NCBI RefSeq assembly: GCF_015223065.1
Contig: NZ_JADFBY010000002.1
Coordinates: 558,001-622,000, forward strand
Source: Mucilaginibacter sp. JRF
GTDB taxonomy: Bacteria > Bacteroidota > Bacteroidia > Sphingobacteriales > Sphingobacteriaceae
DNA length: 64,000 nucleotides
Direction of reading: 5' to 3'
The notes beneath the pieces are model-generated. The model was not told the origin of the DNA, searched no databases, and worked only from the letters and a program-made list of their open reading frames with translations. Shown here one piece after another: positions 53,532 to 63,181 of this stretch. The translations under genes were made by a program, and so were the position numbers. How positions within the stretch are numbered: the first letter of the stretch is position 1; each line of letters opens with the position of its first letter.

Positions 53532-55041
53532 CGCCCGTCATTTCTGCCGGGATATTAACGCCCAGAATATTAAGTACGGTTGGGGCAATATCGCCAAGCT
53601 TTCCGTCTTTTACAGTTTTAACATCGCTGTCAATAATAACGCAAGGTACCAGGTTGGTAGTGTGCGCCGTATTTGGCGATCCATCCTCATTTATCATAAA
53701 ATCAGCATTACCGTGATCGGCAATTATGATGAATGAGTAACCATTTTGTATGCCGGTTTCAACAACCGCTTTGGTGCAGGCATCAACTGTTTCGGCAGCT
53801 TTAACTACGGCCTCAAATACACCAGTATGGCCAACCATATCGGTATTGGCAAAGTTAAGGCATACAAAGTCAGGCCATTTTTGCTGCAATTCAGGGATGA
53901 TGGCATCTCGTATACCCTCGGCGCTCATTTCGGGTTGCAGATCATAAGTAGCCACTTTTGGCGATGGGATCAATAAGCGTTTTTCGCCCTCGAATTCCTT
54001 TTCACGCCCGCCTGAGAAAAAGAAGGTAACGTGCGGATATTTCTCTGTTTCGGCAATACGTATTTGCGTTTTACCGGCATCCTGTAACACCTCGCCAATG
54101 GTTTTGGTCAGGTCCTCCTTGCGGAATACCACCTCAACATCCTTGAACGTTTCGTCGTACGATGTCATGGTTACATACTTTATTTTAAGCGGATGCAGAT
54201 TGTATTCAGGGAATGGCTTTTGGGTAAGCGCCAAACTGATCTCGCGGCCACGGTCGGTACGGAAGTTGAAGCAGATCACCACATCGCCTTCTTTTATAAC
54301 CGCTAATGGGCCGCCTTCGTTATTTGTTTTTACTATCGGCAATACAAACTCATCGGTAACGCCTTCGGCGTACGATTGCTCAATGGCTTCGGTAACACTT
54401 TGTACCGGCTTGCCGGTGCCGTTCACCAATAGGTCATAAGCTTGTTTTACACGCTCCCAACGGTTATCACGGTCCATTGAATAATAACGACCGATTGCCG
54501 ATGCCAGTTTGGCCGAAGTAGGGGCTATGTACTGCTCCAGGTCGGTCACAAAACCTAAACCCGATTGCGGATCGGTATCGCGGCCATCTAAAAAGGCGTG
54601 AATATATACGTTATCCAAACCATATTGCTGGCTAACATCAACCAAACCCTTAAGGTGGTAAATGTGTGAGTGCACCCCCCCGTCAGACACCAGGCCGATG
54701 AAGTGCACATCCTTGCCGTTTTGTTTGGCATAATCAAAAGCATCCTTAATTACCGGGTTGCCGGCAAGTTCATTCTCATCAACCGCTTTATTTATGCGGC
54801 CAAGCTCCTGGTAAACCACACGGCCCGCGCCAAGGTTCATGTGCCCAACTTCGGAGTTACCCATCTGTCCGGCAGGTAAACCAACGGCTGTTCCTGAAGC
54901 TTCGAGTTTAGAATTTGGATATTGCTGTAACAGCGAATCGAAAAATGGCGTATTGGCTGTATATATAGCGTTCGACTGATCCTGGCGGCCATATCCCCAG
55001 CCGTCAAGTATCATCAGTACAAGTTTTTTGTTATTTTCCAC
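53518..55041 (-). CDS. gpmI: 2,3-bisphosphoglycerate-independent phosphoglycerate mutase
   Basis: 507-aa glycolytic enzyme interconverting 3- and 2-phosphoglycerate. Mn-binding Asp13 (LMILDGWGYG) and the phosphorylated Ser63 (QMGNSEVGH) are present, as are the C-terminal metal motifs NFANTDMVGHTG and IIADHGNAD. Length is typical. The start is GTG 55041, with a -7 box 4 nt upstream. The overlapping downstream gene suggests a two-gene unit. Confidence 0.97.
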   Translation of the reverse strand: MENNKKLVLMILDGWGYGRQDQSNAIYTANTPFFDSLLQQYPNSKLEASGTAVGLPAGQMGNSEVGHMNLGAGRVVYQELGRINKAVDENELAGNPVIKDAFDYAKQNGKDVHFIGLVSDGGVHSHIYHLKGLVDVSQQYGLDNVYIHAFLDGRDTDPQSGLGFVTDLEQYIAPTSAKLASAIGRYYSMDRDNRWERVKQAYDLLVNGTGKPVQSVTEAIEQSYAEGVTDEFVLPIVKTNNEGGPLAVIKEGDVVICFNFRTDRGREISLALTQKPFPEYNLHPLKIKYVTMTSYDETFKDVEVVFRKEDLTKTIGEVLQDAGKTQIRIAETEKYPHVTFFFSGGREKEFEGEKRLLIPSPKVATYDLQPEMSAEGIRDAIIPELQQKWPDFVCLNFANTDMVGHTGVFEAVVKAAETVDACTKAVVETGIQNGYSFIIIADHGNADFMINEDGSPNTAHTTNLVPCVIIDSDVKTVKDGKLGDIAPTVLNILGVNIPAEMTGDVLV

Positions 55042-55045
55042 ATCG

Positions 55046-55053
55046 CAAATATA
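55046..55053 (-). promoter_or_regulatory. -7 box for gpmI, 4 nt from the start codon
   Basis: Minus-strand TATATTTG (TAnnTTTG), then CGAT, then GTG. Predicts a leaderless gpmI mRNA. An out-of-frame ATG overlaps the GTG by two bases. Confidence 0.6.
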
Positions 55054-55139
55054 AAGGCCTTGTGTAAACTTTAATACTTTATAAGCAGTAATATGCTTGT
55101 TTTATTGTAATAATTTATTGTAAATTGCTAACGAGGATT

Positions 55140-55535
55140 ATGAAAAAGCTGCATTTTTTGCCGGTATTAATTATTTTTTATCTGCTGCCAACCGCCGCGC
55201 TGGCCGACCAGATAGATACAATTGCCGAGCTGTTTAAACAAGGCAACGCCACCGACCTGACCAAGCAGCTGGCGCCCACGCTTGATGTTTCGCTGCTGAA
55301 AAAGGAGGATACCTACTCTAATACTCAGGCTGGTGCGCTATTAAGTAAATTCTTCACACAAAATAAGCCCAAAAGCGTTAAGGTTCTACATCGTGTAAAT
55401 ACAAGCAATACCTACCGGTTAGGTGTTTTACTGTTAGATACCGATAAAGGCGCTTTCCGTATATCTTTCACCCTGAACAGTGTTAAAGGCACGCTACAGA
55501 TAATTGATCTGCGGATTGAAGCCGAAAAAGCTTAA
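55140..55535 (+). CDS. DUF4783-like exported protein
   Basis: 131 aa from ATG 55140 (TTG 55125 is less likely). Signal peptide residues 1-22 (ending AALAD). The mature part has a helix (IDTIAELFKQGNATDLTKQL) and NTF2-like strands (SVKVLHRVNTSNTYRLGVLLL, FRISFTLN), the form of the small DUF4783 family of Bacteroidota. Function is unknown. It lies 45 bp before nadC, which has its own -7 box. Confidence 0.75.
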   Translation: MKKLHFLPVLIIFYLLPTAALADQIDTIAELFKQGNATDLTKQLAPTLDVSLLKKEDTYSNTQAGALLSKFFTQNKPKSVKVLHRVNTSNTYRLGVLLLDTDKGAFRISFTLNSVKGTLQIIDLRIEAEKA

Positions 55536-55552
55536 TAATTATCAATTGTTTT

Positions 55553-55560
55553 TATTTTTG
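55553..55560 (+). promoter_or_regulatory. -7 box for nadC-plsY-M48 unit
   Basis: TATTTTTG (TAnnTTTG), 20 nt before the TTG start of nadC. Confidence 0.55.
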
Positions 55561-55580
55561 GGGGCACTAAACACGCAATT

Positions 55581-56423
55581 TTGGACAAAGAACTGATCAA
55601 AGACTTTATAACCAACTCATTACACGAAGATGTAGGCGACGGCGACCATACCTCGTTAGCCACAATTCAGGCCCAAACCACTGGTAAGGCGCGTTTGCTG
55701 GTTAAAGAAGATGGAATACTGGCCGGTGTTGAGCTGGCCCTTTATATATTTAGTATTGTTGACCCTGAGCTTAAGGTTACCACCTTTTTAAAGGATGGCG
55801 ACAGCGTTAAGGTTAAGGATGTAGCCTTTGAGGTGGAGGGCAGCGTGCACAGCATTTTGGTGGCCGAGCGCCTGGTGCTTAACTGCATGCAGCGCATGAG
55901 TGGCATTGCCACCCGCACCAGCCAGATAGTTGACCTGCTTAAAGGCACCAATACCAAAGTGCTTGATACCCGTAAAACCACACCGGGCATGCGTTACCTC
56001 GAAAAATGGGCGGTACGTATTGGTGGCGGCGTTAACCACCGCTTTGGGTTGTATGATATGATCCTGATCAAGGATAACCATGTTGATTACTCGGGCGGCA
56101 TAAGGCGGGCTATTGAAAATGCAAGGCAATACATCGGCACATATAAAAAACTGGCCATTGAAATTGAGGTGCGTAACCTTGACGAATTGGAGCAGGTATT
56201 GCAAACTGGCGGTGTTGACCGTATATTGCTTGATAATTTTAAGTTTGATGTACTTAAACAGGCAGTTAACATTATTGAAGGCCGGTATATTACCGAGGCA
56301 TCGGGCGGTATCACTATTGAAAACGTGCGCGATTATGCTGCCTGCGGTGTTGATTATATATCAATGGGGGCTTTAACACATTCGGTAAAAAGCCTCGATC
56401 TGAGCCTGAAAGCAATTAAATAA
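55581..56423 (+). CDS. nadC: Nicotinate-nucleotide pyrophosphorylase (carboxylating)
   Basis: 280 aa, converts quinolinate and PRPP to nicotinate mononucleotide for NAD synthesis. N-terminal LHEDVGDGDHTSLA, the DTRKTTPGMRYLEKWAV block with active-site Arg/Lys, and the C-terminal TEASGGITIENV are diagnostic. The start is TTG 55581, 20 nt after a -7 box. It provides NAD for NadK, encoded elsewhere in this window. PlsY follows after 47 bp. Confidence 0.96.
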   Translation: MDKELIKDFITNSLHEDVGDGDHTSLATIQAQTTGKARLLVKEDGILAGVELALYIFSIVDPELKVTTFLKDGDSVKVKDVAFEVEGSVHSILVAERLVLNCMQRMSGIATRTSQIVDLLKGTNTKVLDTRKTTPGMRYLEKWAVRIGGGVNHRFGLYDMILIKDNHVDYSGGIRRAIENARQYIGTYKKLAIEIEVRNLDELEQVLQTGGVDRILLDNFKFDVLKQAVNIIEGRYITEASGGITIENVRDYAACGVDYISMGALTHSVKSLDLSLKAIK

Positions 56424-56470
56424 ATGATAATAAACTATACGCTTAACAACTTTATTCACACGGCGGGTAT

Positions 56471-57118
56471 ATGATATCCATTTATTCAATTACAGCACTT
56501 ATACTGGCTTACCTTTGCGGGTCTATACCAACGGCTGTTTGGATAGGTTTATCATTTTACGGCATTGATGTGCGTGAATATGGCAGCGGTAATGCCGGTG
56601 CTACCAACACTTTCAGGGTATTGGGTAAGCAGGCGGGCATCCCCGTAATGCTTATTGATATTTTAAAGGGATGGACAGCCACTAACCTTGCTTATATTAT
56701 AGGTGTATCAACCACCGGGCCTCATAATTCTGTAGCCTTTACCAATTACGCGCTGGCCCTGGGCATAGCGGCGGTAATGGGCCACCTGTTCCCGGTATTT
56801 GCCGGTTTTAGGGGCGGCAAGGGCGTTGCAACATTGTTTGGAATGATATTGGCTATAAACCTGCACGCGGCCCTGCTTTGTGTAGTGGTGTTCATTGTTG
56901 TGTTGCTGGTAACCAAATATGTGTCATTAAGCTCAATAATGGCTGGTTTTACTTATCCCATCGGTGTGGCATTCATATTTCCGGTGTATATAAAATCGGT
57001 CATTATATATGGCATGTGCATTTGTTTGCTGGTATTGGTAACGCATCAAAAAAACATCGAACGCTTATTAAAAGGCAAGGAGTCGAAGGTTAATTTATTT
57101 AAAAAAAAAGTCACTTAA
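56471..57118 (+). CDS. plsY: Glycerol-3-phosphate acyltransferase PlsY
   Basis: 215-aa, five- to seven-helix membrane enzyme that transfers acyl from acyl-phosphate to glycerol-3-phosphate, the first step of phospholipid synthesis. Family motifs: CGSIPTAVW, GSGNAGATNTFR and FRGGKGVAT (with conserved Lys and Gly). The C-terminus is basic (LKGKESKVNLFKKK). The gap to the M48 gene is 5 bp. Confidence 0.95.
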   Translation: MISIYSITALILAYLCGSIPTAVWIGLSFYGIDVREYGSGNAGATNTFRVLGKQAGIPVMLIDILKGWTATNLAYIIGVSTTGPHNSVAFTNYALALGIAAVMGHLFPVFAGFRGGKGVATLFGMILAINLHAALLCVVVFIVVLLVTKYVSLSSIMAGFTYPIGVAFIFPVYIKSVIIYGMCICLLVLVTHQKNIERLLKGKESKVNLFKKKVT

Positions 57119-57123
57119 ACTCT

Positions 57124-57933
57124 ATGAAACCGTTTAAACCAATTGCAATGCTGGCCTTAGTAGCAAGTGTTGTTATTTATTCATGTTCAACCGTACCGCT
57201 CACCGGCCGCAGGCAGCTCAGCCTGGTTAGCGATGATCAGATAAACCAATCGGCGGCAGCCAGCTACCAGCAACTACTGTCAGACCCAAAAACAAAGGTA
57301 ATTAGCGGCACAAGCGATGCTCAGCGTATAAAAACTATAGGCAACAAGCTGGCCGTAGCTATCGAAAAATATCTGAAAGATAATGGCTATGCCGATCAGT
57401 ATAACTTTAAATGGGAATTTAACCTGATACAAAGCCCTGAAATTAACGCGTGGTGTATGCCGGGCGGTAAGGTGGCCGTATACAGCGGTATACTACCTGT
57501 AACTAAAACCGATGCCGGTTTGGCCGTTGTAATGGGCCACGAGATAGCCCACGCCATTGCCCGCCACTCGGCCGAGCAAATGTCAAAACAAATGGCCGCG
57601 CAGGCCGGTGGTGCCGTAGTAGGCGCTGCCTCAAGCGGACAATCGCAAGCCGCGCAGGCTGTAATTGGTCAGCTATATGGTGTAGGCGGTCAGCTGGCAT
57701 TGTTGAAGTATTCAAGGGATAATGAATCAGAAGCCGATAGATTAGGTTTAACCTTTATGGCCATGGCCGGTTATGACCCTAACGAGGCGGTAGGTTTTTG
57801 GCAACGCATGGCGGCATCAAAAGAAGCCGGAGGCGCGCCTCCTGAGTTTTTAAGCACTCACCCTTCGGATGCTACCCGTATCCGAAACATACAAAACCGC
57901 ATTCCCGAAGCGATGAAGTATTACAAGAAATAA
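57124..57933 (+). CDS. M48-family metalloprotease lipoprotein
   Basis: 269 aa with a lipoprotein signal (lipobox VIYSC, Cys21). Zinc motif HEIAHA at 139-144 (His139, Glu140, His143), and the third ligand Glu in DNESEADRLG near 203. A tail with FLSTHPSDATRIRNI matches BepA/LoiP-type Oma1-like peptidases, which act in outer-membrane protein quality control. It is the last gene before a terminator, co-transcribed with plsY. Confidence 0.93.
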   Translation: MKPFKPIAMLALVASVVIYSCSTVPLTGRRQLSLVSDDQINQSAAASYQQLLSDPKTKVISGTSDAQRIKTIGNKLAVAIEKYLKDNGYADQYNFKWEFNLIQSPEINAWCMPGGKVAVYSGILPVTKTDAGLAVVMGHEIAHAIARHSAEQMSKQMAAQAGGAVVGAASSGQSQAAQAVIGQLYGVGGQLALLKYSRDNESEADRLGLTFMAMAGYDPNEAVGFWQRMAASKEAGGAPPEFLSTHPSDATRIRNIQNRIPEAMKYYKK

Positions 57934-57943
57934 AGTATTTTAC

Positions 57944-57975
57944 ATCCCGCCCCTCATAGGGGCGGGATTTTTTTT
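57944..57975 (+). terminator. Terminator after M48 gene
   Basis: Perfect 10-bp stem ATCCCGCCCC / GGGGCGGGAT (57944-57953, 57959-57968), 5-nt loop, run of eight T. The next ATG follows at once. Confidence 0.93.
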
Positions 57976-57979
57976 GATA

Positions 57980-58720
57980 ATGGCAAAAATTAAATTCCTT
58001 ACCGCTACGTGGAAAAACCTGGTGATGCTCAATTACGAGGTTGATCCGCAGATTTTGAAACCTTACCTGCCTGCCGCAACCGAACTTGATTTTTGGCAGG
58101 GCAAATGTTTGGTGAGCATGGTGGGTTTTCTGTTTAATAATACCCGTGTGTTAGGCGTAAAATGGCCCGGGCATGTAAACTTTGAAGAAGTAAACCTGCG
58201 CTTTTATGTACGGCACTTTGATGGTACCGAATGGAAACGCGGAACTGTTTTTATAAGTGAGATAGTACCGAAAGCGATGATACCCCTCATAGCCAATACC
58301 CTGTACAAAGAGCATTACCGCTGTTTACCCATGCGGCATGCCATCAATAAGGTAGATGCCCAGCATACGCAGTACCTGTACGAATGGCGACTAAATGGCT
58401 ACTGGAATAAACTCGGCGCAACGGTAAACAACAATTTTGTGCCGATGACACCCGGCAGTGCCGAAGAATTTATATTAGAGCTTTACTGGGGCTACAACAG
58501 GCGTACGGATGCCGACTCGATGGAATACCAGGTAGAACATGTATCCTGGAGTACAGGCGAGGTGACGGACTTTGTGTTCGATGTAAATATTAAGGAATTA
58601 TATGGCGACGCGTTCGTGCCATACCTGACGGTAAAACCCTATTCAGTTTTCTTTGCCGAAGGGTCGGAAATCAATGTAAGGGCTGCGAAACGGGTGCTGA
58701 TTAATCGTGTAACTGTTTAA
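57980..58720 (+). CDS. DUF2071 (YqjF-like) protein
   Basis: 246 aa from ATG 57980. Soluble, beta-rich. Family features include FLTATWKNLVMLNYEVDPQIL near the start, LPAATELDFWQGKCLVSMVGF and the C-terminal YSVFFAEGSEINV. The fold is acetoacetate-decarboxylase-like, but the lysine and catalytic residues of that enzyme cannot be identified here. Function is unknown. Confidence 0.85.
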   Translation: MAKIKFLTATWKNLVMLNYEVDPQILKPYLPAATELDFWQGKCLVSMVGFLFNNTRVLGVKWPGHVNFEEVNLRFYVRHFDGTEWKRGTVFISEIVPKAMIPLIANTLYKEHYRCLPMRHAINKVDAQHTQYLYEWRLNGYWNKLGATVNNNFVPMTPGSAEEFILELYWGYNRRTDADSMEYQVEHVSWSTGEVTDFVFDVNIKELYGDAFVPYLTVKPYSVFFAEGSEINVRAAKRVLINRVTV

Positions 58721-58759
58721 TTGGGTTTTGTACTACCAGCGCACATAATTTAGTTGTAA

Positions 58760-59836
58760 ATGAAACAGGTACTTATTGTCATAATTTTAATAAGCAACTG
58801 TTTGCAGTTGAGGGCTCAAAAGCAACCTGTTGATGCAGGCACGCTGTTGGAAAACATGTCGGCTGCTATATCAAGAAACGAATACCCGGGAATACATAGC
58901 ATTTCCGTTTTGGTTGCTGATAGTTTAATATATGAGCAATATTTTAATGAATTTAGCCCTGATTCATTGCATGATTCCCGTTCTTCATTCAAGTCTATAA
59001 CAGCCTTGCTGCTGGGTATCGCCATTGATAAGGGATTCATAAAAAGTACCGATAAAAAGGTTTATGACTTTTTACCTGAATATGCTTCATTACTAATCAA
59101 TGATCCTCTGAGGAAACAATTAACCATACAACATTTGCTGGATATGCAATCGGGTTTTGATTGCGAGGAGTTTAACGGTACCAAAGATTGTGAAGATGAG
59201 ATGGCCGGAAGTAATAACTGGGTTAAATTCTCGCTGGAGCGACCGATGAAAGATACACCGGGTAAAGTATTCGCTTATACTTCATGCAATCCGGTAATTA
59301 TTGGTGGTATCATCTCCAGAACTACTAATATGTCAGTTATGAGCTTTGCCAGGCAATATCTTTTTGATCCTCTTGGCATAACTGATTACAAATGGACTGT
59401 AGACCCAAGTGGTAACGGAATGACCGGTGGTTCGTTCTACATAAAACCTGCGGACTTGTTAAAGATAGGCCGCTTGGTAAGGGATGAAGGTAAATGGAAC
59501 GGCAATCAGATCGTTTCAAAAAAATGGATAAAAGCGGTGAATAATGTTGGAATACCTATCCCCCAATTTTCCTTTGCCAAAGTGAGCCAAAGTTCTTTAC
59601 TGATACCGCAGCAAACGTTTTATGGTAATTACTGGTACCGCGAAGTTTTGGAAACGCCCAATTTGCACGAGGAATTATTATTTGCATCAGGCAACGGCGG
59701 CCAATACATTTTTGTTATTAAGCGATTAAACGCGGTAATTGTGTTTACACAGGGAAACTATAGTTCGTGGAAAGCCAAACAGGCGTTTGAACTGCTGGGC
59801 AAGTACATTATACCTGCATTAAGAAACAGCCGATGA
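58760..59836 (+). CDS. Secreted serine hydrolase, beta-lactamase/PBP (class C) family
   Basis: 358 aa with signal peptide residues 1-20 (ending LRAQ). The SxxK motif is S75-S-F-K78, with the second-motif tyrosine in FAYTSCN. Family blocks are LTIQHLLDMQSGFDC and GGSFYIKPADLLKIGRLV. Such enzymes act on peptidoglycan peptides or esters; resistance to beta-lactams is not implied. The 3' end overlaps pabB by 18 bp, convergently. Confidence 0.88.
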   Translation: MKQVLIVIILISNCLQLRAQKQPVDAGTLLENMSAAISRNEYPGIHSISVLVADSLIYEQYFNEFSPDSLHDSRSSFKSITALLLGIAIDKGFIKSTDKKVYDFLPEYASLLINDPLRKQLTIQHLLDMQSGFDCEEFNGTKDCEDEMAGSNNWVKFSLERPMKDTPGKVFAYTSCNPVIIGGIISRTTNMSVMSFARQYLFDPLGITDYKWTVDPSGNGMTGGSFYIKPADLLKIGRLVRDEGKWNGNQIVSKKWIKAVNNVGIPIPQFSFAKVSQSSLLIPQQTFYGNYWYREVLETPNLHEELLFASGNGGQYIFVIKRLNAVIVFTQGNYSSWKAKQAFELLGKYIIPALRNSR

Positions 59837-61093
59837 GTTCAATACCTCCAAAATAGCTTTAGCCTTCAATAAACATTCCTCATATTCCTGCTCTGCATCG
59901 GCATTAAAGGTGATGGCGCTGCCGGTTTGGAAGGATAGATATTTGTTGTTGGCGTTGTACAGCAAAGTGCGTATCACTACGTTAAAATCAAAATCACCAT
60001 CCGGGCTAAAATAGCCTATAGCGCCGGAGTATACGCCGCGTTTACTGCGTTCGTATTGTTCCATCAGTTGCATGGCGCTTACTTTGGGTGCGCCCGTCAT
60101 GCTACCCATCGGGAAGGTGTTTTTTATGGCCTGCACATCGCTTATGGCTTCATCCTTTTGGCATACCACGGTCGATATCATTTGGTGTACCTGCTTAAAG
60201 CTGTACAGCCCGAACAGTTCCTCCGTTTTAACAGTACCCGGTTTGGCCGAGCGTGTCATGTCATTTCGTACCAGATCAACTACCATTACATTCTCCTGTA
60301 ACTCTTTGGTGTGTTGCTTTAAGGATGCTTTGTTGGCTTCATCCTCGGCTGGGTTATCGCTACGTTTGGCGGTGCCTTTTATGGGTTGCGATATCAGCCT
60401 ATCACTACGCCTGGCCATAAAACGCTCGGGCGAGGCGCAAATAATGTACTTATCCCTCAACTTAAAATAGGTAGAGAATGGGTTGGGAGAGATGCTGTTC
60501 AGCTTATTGTAAATATCCAGGGCATCTATTACCGTATCCTCAGCATAAAACTCATGGCAAAAGTTGGTTACGTAAATATCGCCACGGGCAATATGCTGCT
60601 TTATTTTGTTGGCCGTTTGCAGGTATTCATCTTTACTGAAACGCGTTTTTACATTGGCCGATACCGGCAGATCAGTTGCATGTAATGAAGTTTGCTCGAT
60701 GTTCTTTAACACATCATCCGCATTATTGCTGATCACCTCAGCTTCATTACTTTTAATTACGATGATATGCTCTGGCGCAAAGAAATACATATCCGGAAAG
60801 TTCAAACCATCCTGATTGGTGGAGGACAGACTCTCCACCTCATTCTTCAGATCGTACCCAAAAAAGCCGGTTATCCAACCCTGATGCTTTTTCCTGAATT
60901 GTTCCAGCTGTTCAAAGGCATTGCCTGTGTTGGCGCTCAGTTCATCTTTTACTCCGACGGCTATCAGCGCTTCAAACCTGCCGTATTTATCGGTAAAGTT
61001 ATTGGAGTTAAGGCAGCAGGCTACATCAAAGCTGTTGGCCCAGGCAAGTGCTTTTTGTTTAAATTCTTCCGGATTGTTTAGTGTGATAATCAC
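59819..61093 (-). CDS. pabB: Aminodeoxychorismate synthase component I (PabB)
   Basis: 424-aa chorismate-utilising enzyme. The diagnostic lysine motif PIKGT (TrpE has PIAGT) is present in SQPIKGTAKRSDN. Further conserved blocks are VVDLVRNDMTR, FPMGSMTGAPKV and the C-terminal ITFNADAEQEYEEC. It makes aminodeoxychorismate for folate. No amidotransferase (PabA) domain or gene is adjacent. The start is GTG 61093, with a -7 box 4 nt upstream. It follows the purA terminator. Confidence 0.93.
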   Translation of the reverse strand: MIITLNNPEEFKQKALAWANSFDVACCLNSNNFTDKYGRFEALIAVGVKDELSANTGNAFEQLEQFRKKHQGWITGFFGYDLKNEVESLSSTNQDGLNFPDMYFFAPEHIIVIKSNEAEVISNNADDVLKNIEQTSLHATDLPVSANVKTRFSKDEYLQTANKIKQHIARGDIYVTNFCHEFYAEDTVIDALDIYNKLNSISPNPFSTYFKLRDKYIICASPERFMARRSDRLISQPIKGTAKRSDNPAEDEANKASLKQHTKELQENVMVVDLVRNDMTRSAKPGTVKTEELFGLYSFKQVHQMISTVVCQKDEAISDVQAIKNTFPMGSMTGAPKVSAMQLMEQYERSKRGVYSGAIGYFSPDGDFDFNVVIRTLLYNANNKYLSFQTGSAITFNADAEQEYEECLLKAKAILEVLNSSAVS

Positions 61094-61097
61094 TATG

Positions 61098-61105
61098 CAA
61101 AAATA
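61098..61105 (-). promoter_or_regulatory. -7 box for pabB, 4 nt from the start codon
   Basis: Minus-strand TATTTTTG (TAnnTTTG), then CATA, then GTG. It lies in the tail of the purA terminator, the same layout as at murI. Confidence 0.6.
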
Positions 61106-61109
61106 GTAA

Positions 61110-61139
61110 AAACAAAAGGCCGGGAGTTAACCGGCCTTT
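61110..61139 (-). terminator. Terminator after purA
   Basis: Perfect 9-bp stem AAAGGCCGG / CCGGCCTTT (61115-61123, 61131-61139), 7-nt loop, T-rich tail on the minus strand. Confidence 0.88.
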
Positions 61140-61168
61140 CAATGTATCTGTATTTTGTTAGATGATAC

Positions 61169-62449
<1,281 letters not shown>

Positions 62450-62477
62450 TTAAATTGCAATATTGTGTGAAAGGCGG

Positions 62478-62485
62478 CAAAGTTA
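62478..62485 (-). promoter_or_regulatory. -7 box for purA, overlapping the end of fur
   Basis: Minus-strand TAACTTTG (TAnnTTTG), 31 nt before the purA ATG and overlapping the fur stop codon by three bases. Confidence 0.55.
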
Positions 62486-62950
62486 AACTTTTCTGTCACA
62501 AACACCTTCTTTTAATTTAACACAATTTCCGTAAAGGTTAAGTGAGTGGTGTTTTATCTCGAATTTAAGGATATCGCCCATCATGCTTTGTATTTGCTGT
62601 ATGCGCGGGTCGCAAAACTCAACCACCTTGCCGCAGTCAATACAAATAATATGGTCGTGCTGTTTAAAGCCGTACGATTTCTCAAACTGGGCCATGTTCT
62701 TGCCAAACTGGTGTTTGGTCACCAAATCGCATGATACCAGCAATTCGAGCGTGTTGTAAACCGTAGCGCGACTAACGCGATACTTCTTATTTTTCATGTG
62801 GATGTATAACGATTCCACATCAAAATGGTCATTACGAGAGTAGATCTCCTCTAATATAGCGAAGCGCTCAGGTGTTTTGCGCAGGCTTTTATTTTCAAGA
62901 TAGGCCTCGAATATCTTCTTTACCAGTGCTATAGTTTCCTGTTGGGGCAT
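62483..62950 (-). CDS. Fur-family metal-dependent regulator
   Basis: 155 aa. The winged-helix DNA-binding domain (residues about 20-90) contains [14 protein letters not shown] and [14 protein letters not shown]. The dimerisation part has the metal motif [11 protein letters not shown], and a second zinc pair in [10 protein letters not shown]. Iron is the default ligand, but zinc or peroxide sensing cannot be excluded. It lies between relA/spoT and purA, all on the same strand, an order frequent in Bacteroidota. Its 36-bp gap to purA holds no terminator. Confidence 0.92.
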   Translation of the reverse strand: MPQQETIALVKKIFEAYLENKSLRKTPERFAILEEIYSRNDHFDVESLYIHMKNKKYRVSRATVYNTLELLVSCDLVTKHQFGKNMAQFEKSYGFKQHDHIICIDCGKVVEFCDPRIQQIQSMMGDILKFEIKHHSLNLYGNCVKLKEGVCDRKV

Positions 62951-63000
62951 AATTAGTAGTGCAGTAAAATAAAAAGTAAAGGTATTAATAATGGGCGAGA

Positions 63001-63180
63001 AAATAGTTGATTAGTGATCAGTTATTAGTGATTAGTTATTAATTATGATTTTGAATTGAAAATTGAGCGTTGAAATTCTAAATACTAATTAGGATTAAAT
63101 TCTAAACACTAATTTCTAAATCCTAAAAATGTAGCTGGCAAAAACCAATCACCAACTACTAACCTCCAATCACTAACAAA
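63001..63180 (-). repeat. TTTAG/TTAGTGATTAGT-type repeat block, reverse orientation
   Basis: Reading on the minus strand gives TTTAGAAATTAGTGTTTAG-like words related to 29990-30157. On the plus strand they are AAATTCTAAACACTAATTTCTAAATCC, preceded by TTAGTGATCAGTTATTAGTGATTAG. It lies between the 3' end of relA/spoT and the fur promoter region and fills most of the 231-bp gap 62951-63181. Confidence 0.8.
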
Positions 63181-63181
63181 C

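Noticed and set aside
58760..59836. Beta-lactamase resistance gene
   Set aside because: Only the broad SxxK serine hydrolase family is supported; many members are peptidases or esterases.
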